From the NCBI RefSeq assembly GCF_039928515.1, contig NZ_JBDSSZ010000318.1: a DNA stretch of 64,000 nt; one strand, given 5' to 3'. The notes beneath the pieces were generated by a model. The model had not been told where the DNA came from. It saw only the letters and a program-made list of their open reading frames with translations, and made no database searches. Source of the DNA: Capsulimonas sp039928515. Its GTDB lineage: Bacteria; Armatimonadota; Armatimonadia; Armatimonadales; Capsulimonadaceae. Position numbers and translations under genes: made by a program. Positions 57,894-64,000 of the stretch are shown one piece after another. Numbering within the stretch: position 1 is the first letter of the stretch; every line of letters starts with the position of its first letter.

Positions 57894-58136
57894 ATGGCGT
57901 CGTATGATGCAAAAATCGGAGAGCACGTTGTCACCATCACCTATGTGATGGGCGGCACTAACCAGATCGGCGTCAAGAAACCCAGCAAAGTCAAAGCTTG
58001 GGCTCTTTGCCCGATCAGCGGCAAGCGGATCGAAGAAGCGTCCAACTCCGTCGGCGAGGCCACTCGCGCGGTCGAGGCTTCCGTAGCTAAGAGCATCGAA
58101 GAAGCGGAAACCCCCGCCGAACCCGCGCAGGTTTAG
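57894..58136 (+). CDS. Small conserved-looking protein of unknown function
   Basis: An 80-residue protein (MASYDAKIGEHVVTITYVMGG...). The ATG has GAGGAGA at ideal distance. It is beta-rich in the first half (VKAWALCPISGKRIEEA) and helical/acidic in the second. A strong terminator 50 bp downstream indicates a discrete, probably well-expressed gene. No family recognised. Confidence 0.65.
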   Translation: MASYDAKIGEHVVTITYVMGGTNQIGVKKPSKVKAWALCPISGKRIEEASNSVGEATRAVEASVAKSIEEAETPAEPAQV

Positions 58137-58185
58137 CATCCCAATCCGCCATTTTTTACCGTCTCTGAAAAATCGCAACGATTTA

Positions 58186-58229
58186 AAAATTCGCAGGCAG
58201 TCCCACGCCGGACTGCCTGCGAATTTTTT
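58186..58229 (+). terminator. Strong intrinsic terminator
   Basis: AAATTCGCAGGCAGTCC, a 6-nt loop and the perfect 17-bp complement running into TTTTTT. Confidence 0.92.
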
Positions 58230-58246
58230 GTGAGACCCACTCAACC

Positions 58247-59068
58247 ATGTTCTCCGACGTTTATCTTGTCTCCGAAAAACTCACCGTCGCCACCGAAGCC
58301 GACGTCCTCGCCTCCCAGCAGCAGCTTAGATGCGTTTTCCCCGCCGGCTACACCGAATACGCCACTGCCCTCGGCGAAGGCGAATTCTGCGGCCTGATCC
58401 GGTGCTACCTGCCTGGCCGGATCGTGAGCGAGCGCGCGGCGCTGCGAACGATGCTCAGCGCAAGCGCCCATTTTTGGAAATATGAAGGAACGCCGCTCAC
58501 CGGCCAGCGTCTCCCTGAGCTAATCGTCATTGCGGATACCACCAACAGCGACTACATCGGATTTCATCCCGATGATCCGAGTCGTATCTATATTCTGCCC
58601 CGGCATAGCGATTTATTGATTTGGACGGAGCAAGGATTGGCGGACGCATTCCAAAAAGCACTGGGAACATGGACGACAGACTTTCGATATTTTGAGTCCT
58701 ATTGCGATCGCGTCAGCCGCCAGGCGCACAATGACATTCCCGACTTCACCAGCGCCATTGACGATTGGCTCTCCACTCTCGGCGCCCCAGAACATATTCT
58801 CGATGACGCGCAGCGAAAACAAACAGCGCCGCAGCGTATGACGCTCACGATGGTGGACGGCAAGATGCAGGACACATCGAATCTCAAAAGAAGCCGTATG
58901 CTCTTCTTCCAGCGCTTCGCTGGTTATATTTACCATCGCCGTGACGCCAGTGGCCGAAACACCGTTCGGATCTCTTACGACGCGCTGATTCAGGACCCCA
59001 CTCCTGGCCTCATTCAAGCCCATCTGCGAAGCGCCGGATTTCAATTCGAAGGCGAACGCCGCGCTTGA
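58247..59068 (+). CDS. SMI1/KNR4 (SUKH)-like protein
   Basis: A 273-residue cytoplasmic protein. Residues 15-150 fit the SUKH fold loosely: VLASQQQLRCVFPAGYTEYATALGEGEF, ELIVIADTTNSDYIGFHPDDPSRIYIL, then a helix. SUKH proteins often serve as immunity proteins against toxins or as housekeeping binding modules. No toxin gene is adjacent. The C-terminal 100 residues are unrecognised. Family call moderate. Confidence 0.55.
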   Translation: MFSDVYLVSEKLTVATEADVLASQQQLRCVFPAGYTEYATALGEGEFCGLIRCYLPGRIVSERAALRTMLSASAHFWKYEGTPLTGQRLPELIVIADTTNSDYIGFHPDDPSRIYILPRHSDLLIWTEQGLADAFQKALGTWTTDFRYFESYCDRVSRQAHNDIPDFTSAIDDWLSTLGAPEHILDDAQRKQTAPQRMTLTMVDGKMQDTSNLKRSRMLFFQRFAGYIYHRRDASGRNTVRISYDALIQDPTPGLIQAHLRSAGFQFEGERRA

Positions 59069-59190
59069 CAACCCCATCGAACGCGCTTATACTAACGCCA
59101 GAGGCAGACGTCGTCTTGCCGAGTTTCCGCTCTACCCAACGTCTTATTTCAATTGGTCGCAGTCGCAAACTGCGCTAGAAAAGAGTATCC

Positions 59191-59604
59191 ATGAGCGTCG
59201 CGAAAGAATTTCGAGAATTTGTTCTGCGGGGCAATGTGGTTGATCTCGCCGTCGGCGTCGTCATCGGCGCCGCGTTTGCAACGGTCGTCAAAGCATTTAC
59301 GGAAGACATCATCACACCCATCATCGGTATCGCCGGCAAGCAAGCGTTCAGCACTTACAAGATTCCGCTTCGAGGCACGAATGCTTTGCTGGTGGGAGAC
59401 TTGCTTAATCAGATCATCACCTTTCTGATCACCGCGTTTGTCATATTCTTTTTTGTCGTCAAACCCGTCAACTGGCTCATGGCCCGCCGCAAAACCGAAA
59501 CGCCCGCCGACGCAACCACCCGCGACTGCCCCTATTGCCTCAGCAGTATTCCCATCGCCGCCACCCGCTGCGCCTTCTGCACTTCGGAAGTCGCGAAGGC
59601 GTAA
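59191..59604 (+). CDS. mscL: Large-conductance mechanosensitive channel with C-terminal zinc ribbon
   Basis: A 137-residue MscL: N-terminal amphipathic helix MSVAKEFREFVLRGNVVDLAVGVVIG, two membrane helices (TM1 about 15-45, TM2 about 70-95) and the RGN/DLAVGVVIGAAF gate region. MscL opens under membrane tension to release solutes in osmotic downshock. Instead of the usual short charged helix bundle, the C-terminus carries CPYCLSSIP...CAFC, a putative zinc-binding pair of CxxC knuckles, as in some longer MscL homologs. A terminator follows. Confidence 0.94.
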   Translation: MSVAKEFREFVLRGNVVDLAVGVVIGAAFATVVKAFTEDIITPIIGIAGKQAFSTYKIPLRGTNALLVGDLLNQIITFLITAFVIFFFVVKPVNWLMARRKTETPADATTRDCPYCLSSIPIAATRCAFCTSEVAKA

Positions 59605-59616
59605 GTCAGTTCAAAT

Positions 59617-59648
59617 AAAAAGCCAGCGTCAAACGGACGCTGGCTTTT
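59617..59648 (+). terminator. Intrinsic terminator of mscL
   Basis: AAAAGCCAGCGTC, loop, then GGACGCTGGCTTTT: near-perfect stem ending in T residues. Confidence 0.85.
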
Positions 59649-59703
59649 GCCATTTTCCAGACACGACACATCGAGATTATCATTTGTCAAAGTATTAGTG
59701 TTC

Positions 59704-60729
59704 ATGAGAAAACAGAAGAATTCTTATTCTGACAGATGGCGGACGATTGCGGGCGCTTCGCAATCCATCCAAGTTCTGGAGGCCCTCAAAAAGCGTCGGC
59801 CGCTCGCCTCACTTGGCTTTCTAGAGAAATATGATGGGCGATGGGATTTGCGCGGCTTTGTCTTTCCATCGGCAACGGTCACGCCTGTATCCGAGTTTGA
59901 CCATCATGTCGTGAGCCGTGTCGAAGGGATGGCGGAATTACGTAAGACGGTGCTGCAAGATGTCGATTTCAGTCATGCAGTGCTCAGCGATTCGGTGTGG
60001 GAGTACTGTGTCTGGCAAAACGTGCGATGCTGTGAGGCCGAGGTCAAAAATGTTCGCTTTCGAGTATGCAATCTGACCGATGTCGATTTTCAGAACTCCG
60101 ACCTGCGTGACTGTCGATTTGCAGATAACCGGGGGAAGAATGCGAGCCGTTTGGAGCGTGTCACGTTCGCGCATTCGGATCTGCGCCGCTCAGCCCATGG
60201 AATCGAAACCTACCATGAGTGCGACTTCTCATACGCAAATCTCGCGGATGTCAGTTTTGAGGGAGCGAGTTTTATCCGCTGCAAGTTTGCGGGGCTGATG
60301 GAAAGCGTCAGCTTTTTTCTGCATAGTCGTCTGACGATTACGGGCTTTTTCCCATGGCTCAATGCTAATCCAGAAAAAATCAGCAGCCGATTCGAGAATG
60401 TGGACTTTACCAAAGCGATCTTAATGGGAGTAGATTTTCGAGGCGTTGATCTGTCTTCCTGTCGATTTCCATGCGACGAAGATCATCTTGTGATCTACAA
60501 TCAAAATCGCGTCTTTCTGGAGGCGCGCGATATTATTGAAGCAACATGGGAAGGTGAGGATCGCCGTATCGCCTTAAGTCTTGTGACAAAGGGGCATTTG
60601 GTGCACGCCAAAAAACATCAGCCGATAGATGTCATGAATAAGCAGCTGGAGATTGAAATACTGGGAAAAGACTTCGGTGAAAAGTACTTCACTTTACTTT
60701 CCAAGATCAATGCAGCAATGCTGGGTTGA
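59704..60729 (+). CDS. Pentapeptide repeat protein
   Basis: A 341-residue protein. Residues about 85-190 and 235-270 contain loose pentapeptide repeats (VDFSHAVLSDSVW, CNLTDVDFQNSDLRDCRF, CDFSYANLADVSFEGASF, VDFRGVDLSSCRF), which fold as a right-handed quadrilateral beta-helix. The N-terminal 85 residues and the C-terminal 70 are helical. Function unknown; some pentapeptide proteins mimic DNA, others are effectors. I use the ATG at 59704, since the frame upstream overlaps the mscL terminator. Confidence 0.75.
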   Translation: MRKQKNSYSDRWRTIAGASQSIQVLEALKKRRPLASLGFLEKYDGRWDLRGFVFPSATVTPVSEFDHHVVSRVEGMAELRKTVLQDVDFSHAVLSDSVWEYCVWQNVRCCEAEVKNVRFRVCNLTDVDFQNSDLRDCRFADNRGKNASRLERVTFAHSDLRRSAHGIETYHECDFSYANLADVSFEGASFIRCKFAGLMESVSFFLHSRLTITGFFPWLNANPEKISSRFENVDFTKAILMGVDFRGVDLSSCRFPCDEDHLVIYNQNRVFLEARDIIEATWEGEDRRIALSLVTKGHLVHAKKHQPIDVMNKQLEIEILGKDFGEKYFTLLSKINAAMLG

Positions 60730-60746
60730 ACGCTCTGCGTGATGAT

Positions 60747-60781
60747 AAAAAGTCGTCCTCCAAATTCTGGAGGACGACTTT
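60747..60781. terminator. Bidirectional terminator
   Basis: AAAAGTCGTCCTCC, a 7-nt loop and GGAGGACGACTTT, a 13-bp perfect stem between convergent genes. Confidence 0.88.
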
Positions 60782-60786
60782 GCCAT

Positions 60787-61857
60787 TTACTGGAAAGCCC
60801 GCTCGTACTGAACAGGGATCGGGACCGCTCCGGCTTTGCCGAGCGCCTTCGCGGCGAGGATGGGCCAGTTGGGCTCGCGCAGGAACTCGCGGGCGAGCAG
60901 GACGATGTCGGCCTGGCCGTCGTGGATGATTTGGGCCGCCTGCTCGGGCTCGGTGATCATGCCGACCGCCGAGGTGGGGATGCTCGCTTCGCGTTTGACG
61001 ATCTCTGACAGGAAGACCTGGTAGCTGGGGCCGGCCGGGATCTTGATCCCCGGAGCGACGCCGCCGGAGCTGCAGTCGATCAAATCCACTCCCAAATCCT
61101 TCAAAATGCGTGCGATCGCAACCGAGTCTTCGGGAGTCCAGCCACGCTCGATCCAGTCTGTGGCGGAAAGACGCACGGTCAGGGGCTTGGCGGCGGGCCA
61201 GGCTTCGCGGATAAGCTGGACGGTTTCCGTCAGGAAACGCGTGCGGTTTTCGAACGAGCCGCCGTATTTGTCGGTGCGCGTATTGGTAAGCGGCGAGAGA
61301 AACGTGTTGATCAGATAGCCGTGGGCGGAGTGGATCTCGATCCAGTCGAAGCCGGCGGCGTCGGCGCGCACGGCGGCGTCCCGGAATGCGAGCTGGATTT
61401 GCTTGATCTCGTCGATGGTGAGGGCATGGGGTGTGCGGTAGTCCGGCGCGAATGGGTCGGCGGTCACGCCGACCGGCTCCCAGCCGCCATCGGCGTCGGT
61501 GACGCCCTTGCCGCCGTCCCAGGGCGCGGCGGTGCTCGCCTTGCGTCCCGCATGGGCCAGTTGAATGCCGGGGACCGCGCCCGCGTCTCGAATGATTTGG
61601 GTGATCGGCTTCCACGCCTCCACGTGCGCGTCCGACCAGATGCCGGTGTCGCCTGGAGAAATCCGTCCGCGCGCTTCTACGGCGGTCGCCTCGGTAATCA
61701 CCAGCGCCGCGCCGCCGTAGGCGCGCGCCGCCAGATGCGTCAGATGCCAGTTGCTCGGAAGGCCATCTGTGGCGCTGTACTGGCACATCGGCGAAACGCC
61801 GATACGGTTGCGCAGCGTCACGCCGCGCAGGGTCAAGGGATCGAAAAGTTCGGCCAT
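60787..61857 (-). CDS. namA: Old yellow enzyme family NADPH dehydrogenase (YqjM/NamA-like)
   Basis: A 356-residue FMN-dependent TIM barrel that reduces activated C=C bonds of enones. Thermophilic-like OYE signature: SPMCQYSA (active-site Cys), QLAHAGRKAST (substrate histidine region of YqjM type), WIEIHSAHGYLINTFLSPLTN and RTDKYGGSFENRTRF. The C-terminal FMN-phosphate region is ADIVLLAREFLREPNW. Single gene, ATG at 61857. The physiological substrate is unknown; stress or detoxification is likely. Confidence 0.9.
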   Translation of the reverse strand: MAELFDPLTLRGVTLRNRIGVSPMCQYSATDGLPSNWHLTHLAARAYGGAALVITEATAVEARGRISPGDTGIWSDAHVEAWKPITQIIRDAGAVPGIQLAHAGRKASTAAPWDGGKGVTDADGGWEPVGVTADPFAPDYRTPHALTIDEIKQIQLAFRDAAVRADAAGFDWIEIHSAHGYLINTFLSPLTNTRTDKYGGSFENRTRFLTETVQLIREAWPAAKPLTVRLSATDWIERGWTPEDSVAIARILKDLGVDLIDCSSGGVAPGIKIPAGPSYQVFLSEIVKREASIPTSAVGMITEPEQAAQIIHDGQADIVLLAREFLREPNWPILAAKALGKAGAVPIPVQYERAFQ

Positions 61858-61957
61858 CGTTATTTCCTTTGGAACTCAAAAAACTTTTGGATGTTCTTCA
61901 GAAATAACTCAGTCCCGTCGTTCGAGGTTCCCTGCGCCCATTTTCTTAAGTTGATGT

Positions 61958-62131
61958 TTAGTGATGCGTGCGGTAGGCGTGCTTGACGCCAAAACCGAGG
62001 ACGATGAGGCAGAGGGCGACCTCACCGATCTGCCATCGCGTGTAACTATTGGACGCGGTCATCGCACTGATTGTGTTGATTAGAAACCACAGCGCCGCGG
62101 CGCAGGCGGCAATAGGGATGTACTTGAGCAT
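61958..62131 (-). CDS. Small two-span membrane protein
   Basis: A 57-residue frame: MLKYIPIAACAAALWFLINTIS, then TRWQIGEVALCLIVLGFGVKHAY, giving two hydrophobic helices and a His-rich end. GGAGG lies 11 nt before the ATG. It follows the zinc-ribbon gene by 27 bp on the same strand, so the two are probably cotranscribed. Function unknown. Confidence 0.55.
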   Translation of the reverse strand: MLKYIPIAACAAALWFLINTISAMTASNSYTRWQIGEVALCLIVLGFGVKHAYRTHH

Positions 62132-62158
62132 GTTCCCCGATGCCTCCAGAAGGCGAAA

Positions 62159-62668
62159 CTAATAGGTATTCAATGCTTCGACCACTTGGCTGCCGTTAAA
62201 ATGGACCTGCACCGTGCGGCCGCCGCGTGTGTAGTACCAATCTTCATTGTTCAGGCCGCCCACCACGGTTCTGGTAATGCGCGTCGGCTCTCCGACAGTC
62301 GTGCGGACCGACGCGGCGGTCTGTCCGGAATGGATCCGGCCAGCCAGCTCCGCCGAGCCCAGCAGGGGCGCCGCGCCTGTCACGACAGCTGGCGCAGAGG
62401 CCGCAGGCGCTGAAATGGGAGCCGGTGCGCTGCGGTTCGGCGATATCAGAAGCATGAACAGCAGCAGGATCAGGAAAACTGTGACGGCGATCAGAGCTAC
62501 TGGAGCTGACCGAAGATCACTGAGGGGCGAGGAGGCGGCGATCGCGCCGCCCTGCGCCGTATCCTGGAAGACCGTGCGGAACTGGTGGCCGCAGCCGGAG
62601 CAGAATTTTTCGGAAATCGTATTGGCCTTGCCACAGCCTGGGCAAACCTTTTCGTAACTCGTGTCCAT
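62159..62668 (-). CDS. Zinc-ribbon membrane protein with BamE-like C-terminus
   Basis: A 169-residue protein: an N-terminal zinc ribbon (CPGCGKANTISEKFCSGCG), one membrane span (about 58-78), an Ala/Pro linker and a C-terminal domain (about 105-169) with LAGRIHSGQTAASVRTTVGEPTRI and WYYTRGGRTVQVHFNG, the pattern of the SmpA/OmlA (BamE) fold. The role is unknown. A TATAAT box at 62769-62764 (minus strand) lies about 95 nt upstream. Confidence 0.68.
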   Translation of the reverse strand: MDTSYEKVCPGCGKANTISEKFCSGCGHQFRTVFQDTAQGGAIAASSPLSDLRSAPVALIAVTVFLILLLFMLLISPNRSAPAPISAPAASAPAVVTGAAPLLGSAELAGRIHSGQTAASVRTTVGEPTRITRTVVGGLNNEDWYYTRGGRTVQVHFNGSQVVEALNTY

Positions 62669-62991
62669 TATCCTAGTCTCCCTGGCGTTGATTGCCGCCG
62701 CGCTTGAACCAAAATCCTTTTGAGCGCGTGTGTCCTCTGGCGAAAATATTGCGCCTGCCTTTCATTATAACAGAGCTTGCATCCTAGCAGGCAGGTTCTT
62801 CGCACGAATAATGACAAATTTTCTTGCAAATTTGCCGTCGAAACATTCTTTCGGCGCGCAGGGCGACAAAAGTAGCAAAAATCACGTATAACATGTGGGG
62901 ACTGCCGGTGCGAGACGCCGTCTCGAAGTGCTACTATACTTGCGAAGGAGCAGGGGAGAAACTTACTTTCCCTGGGCAATGGCGCCAAACT
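62669..62991. other. 323-bp divergent intergenic region
   Basis: It holds TATAAT on the minus strand (62764-62769) for the zinc-ribbon gene and TATAAC on the plus strand near 62888 for the next gene. The open frame upstream of 62992 has no protein-like features. Nothing else is recognised. Confidence 0.4.
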
Positions 62992-63570
62992 ATGAGTGTC
63001 GATTGGACGGAAGCGTATGTGGATCACTACGCGAGATTTTTTTTAGGGGCGCCGGACGCCACGCACTCATTTCAGCTGGACACGGCGAAGCCGCCGATCC
63101 AGATCCTTACCTATGATCGCGTTGTCGCCGGCTGCCGCCTCTTTGCTTCACTGGGGTTTTCGCTTTACGCGCCGGCCGGGGCCGCGCCGGCCGAAGTAGT
63201 GTGTCCGGTGGACGCCGGCGGAGACGCCGTGCCGGACATCCTGGCCAATGCGCTCTTCCACATGGCGACACGGCCGCAGCCGCTCGCTATCAGCTGGGGA
63301 AGCACGCTGGATGGGCTGGAGCATGTCAATCCAGCGTTCGCTAAAAAGTACAAGAAAGAAGCTCTGTACTTCACTGACCCGTACGGGTTTCCGGATGAGT
63401 TCGCGCATGTCCTCGCCGACTGCGCCGGTGTCGGCCGGATGTATCTGGCGATGTTCCTGAGCAAAAAAGAGCACGCCTTTCTCCGTGAGCATCAGCGTGA
63501 CGCCTTTGAAGAGAAGCTGGAAGAGAAGGGCGTGGACCCTTACGACGTGCGCCGCAGATCGTGCGTGTAA
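62992..63570 (+). CDS. Suppressor-of-fused-like domain protein
   Basis: A 192-residue protein starting MSVDWTEAYVDHYARFF. The region with AAPAEVVCPVDAGGDAVPDILANALFHM and YKKEALYFTDPYGFPDEF resembles bacterial suppressor-of-fused (SUFU) domain proteins, often immunity or binding modules. The assignment is tentative. The upstream frame to 62824 is open, but the ATG at 62992 is the best start. Confidence 0.5.
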   Translation: MSVDWTEAYVDHYARFFLGAPDATHSFQLDTAKPPIQILTYDRVVAGCRLFASLGFSLYAPAGAAPAEVVCPVDAGGDAVPDILANALFHMATRPQPLAISWGSTLDGLEHVNPAFAKKYKKEALYFTDPYGFPDEFAHVLADCAGVGRMYLAMFLSKKEHAFLREHQRDAFEEKLEEKGVDPYDVRRRSCV

Positions 63571-63600
63571 TCTACTCACGATCTAACGGCAGGGTGGGTG

Positions 63601-64000
63601 CTACGCCCCATCTTGAATGGTGATACGCGCTTCCGGAGGGGTTCGCCCCTCGGCGCTGGCCTGGCTGTTCTTGATTTCCCGCACAAGCATCCGACTCTCG
63701 GCCATCCACATCTTCGCCTGCCCAATGTCGCCCATCTTGGCGGCGAAGTGGGCCATATTTTCCAGTATGCAGGCGGCGCCGTCCTGGTCATCCATGATCC
63801 GAAACAGCTCTAAACCCTCATGCAGCGCTGTCAGGCCTCCCAGATAGTCTTCCAGTCGGTATGCGGCCTTGCCCAGGTTATTGAGTGTCCAGGCGCAGGC
63901 CTTGGAATCCTTTGCCGTCCGCTGGATCTCAAGGCACTCCTGGTATCGCTCGCGCGCCCGGGTGAAATCTGCCTGCCGGTAGGCGATCCTGCCCAGGCAC
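63601..64000 (-). CDS. TPR-repeat protein, N-terminal part beyond the window
   Basis: The frame is open to the right edge. It encodes at least three tetratricopeptide repeats: CLGRIAYRQADFTRARERYQ, TLNNLGKAAYRLEDYLGGL and ILENMAHFAAKMGDIGQAK. This pattern with 40-residue spacing is typical of the C-terminal TPR block of large AfsR/LuxR-type regulators or AAA/NB-ARC proteins, but the effector part is not visible. It converges with the SUFU-like gene. Confidence 0.75.
   Translation of the reverse strand, partial: CLGRIAYRQADFTRARERYQECLEIQRTAKDSKACAWTLNNLGKAAYRLEDYLGGLTALHEGLELFRIMDDQDGAACILENMAHFAAKMGDIGQAKMWMAESRMLVREIKNSQASAEGRTPPEARITIQDGA

Noticed and set aside
1..64000. tRNA, rRNA, tmRNA and known riboswitches
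   Set aside because: Reading the intergenic regions I saw no tRNA cloverleaf or riboswitch core. A covariance search (tRNAscan-SE, Infernal/Rfam) would settle this.

Overview
The window is a GC-rich bacterial chromosome segment, except for one AT-rich gene near 48.6-54.0 kb. No rRNA, tRNA or CRISPR array was found. The mixture of a PEP-CTERM surface protein, an XPB-type helicase paired with a Bax1/DUF790 nuclease, a Ser/Thr kinase-phosphatase-FHA-vWA cluster and a secreted GH99-like protein suggests a soil or plant-surface bacterium of the Armatimonadota (Capsulimonas-like). That placement is inferred from gene content, not proven.

Layout. 0-9 kb: DUF1573 protein (cut by the window edge), BON lipoprotein and prmC; then a phosphate-transport pair (DUF47 regulator + PiT permease) followed by glgP; then a minus-strand rpmE-DUF1385-prfA unit. 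9-14 kb: PAP2 phosphatase, then a minus-strand DNA-repair series (HhH/PolX-N protein, XPB helicase, DUF790 nuclease). It starts with a -10 box directly abutting a GAAC-N4-GTTC LexA-type operator, and a multi-hairpin repeat sits in each spacer. 14-19 kb: a TPR-AAA ATPase and a very large multi-span membrane protein. 19-27 kb: a deletion-fused tetR/hydrolase remnant, ohr, a PEP-CTERM protein, a translationally coupled dehydrogenase-HAD pair, an SRPBCC protein, a LigB-like protein, nitroreductase and a sugar-ABC ATPase. 27-36 kb: a four-gene signalling operon (vWA, degenerate-J/FHA, PP2C, STPK), then NfeD-like, GH99-like and flotillin genes. The NfeD-like and flotillin genes each carry an identical ECF-sigma-like promoter layout. 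36-41 kb: sugar isomerase, Fic protein, exported tyrosine phosphatase, VapBC-like pair and ilvD. 41-48 kb: two tandem paralogous exported proteins behind a TetR gene that diverges from an FAD monooxygenase across a palindromic operator. 48-54 kb: a 1777-residue helicase-nuclease that looks like a horizontally acquired defence gene, followed by a duplicated, stop-containing 3' end of the neighbouring AEC transporter gene. 55-64 kb: pyrG, mscL, an OYE-family reductase, several small proteins and the start of a TPR protein.

The most distinctive signals are two dispersed families of multi-hairpin intergenic repeats (A, three copies; B, two copies) whose stems differ between copies by compensating changes; the putative SOS-controlled XPB/Bax1 repair operon; the AT-rich helicase-nuclease locus; the repeated ECF-like promoter at the NfeD/flotillin genes; and at least five genes whose -10 box lies 5-6 nt before the start codon, implying leaderless mRNAs.
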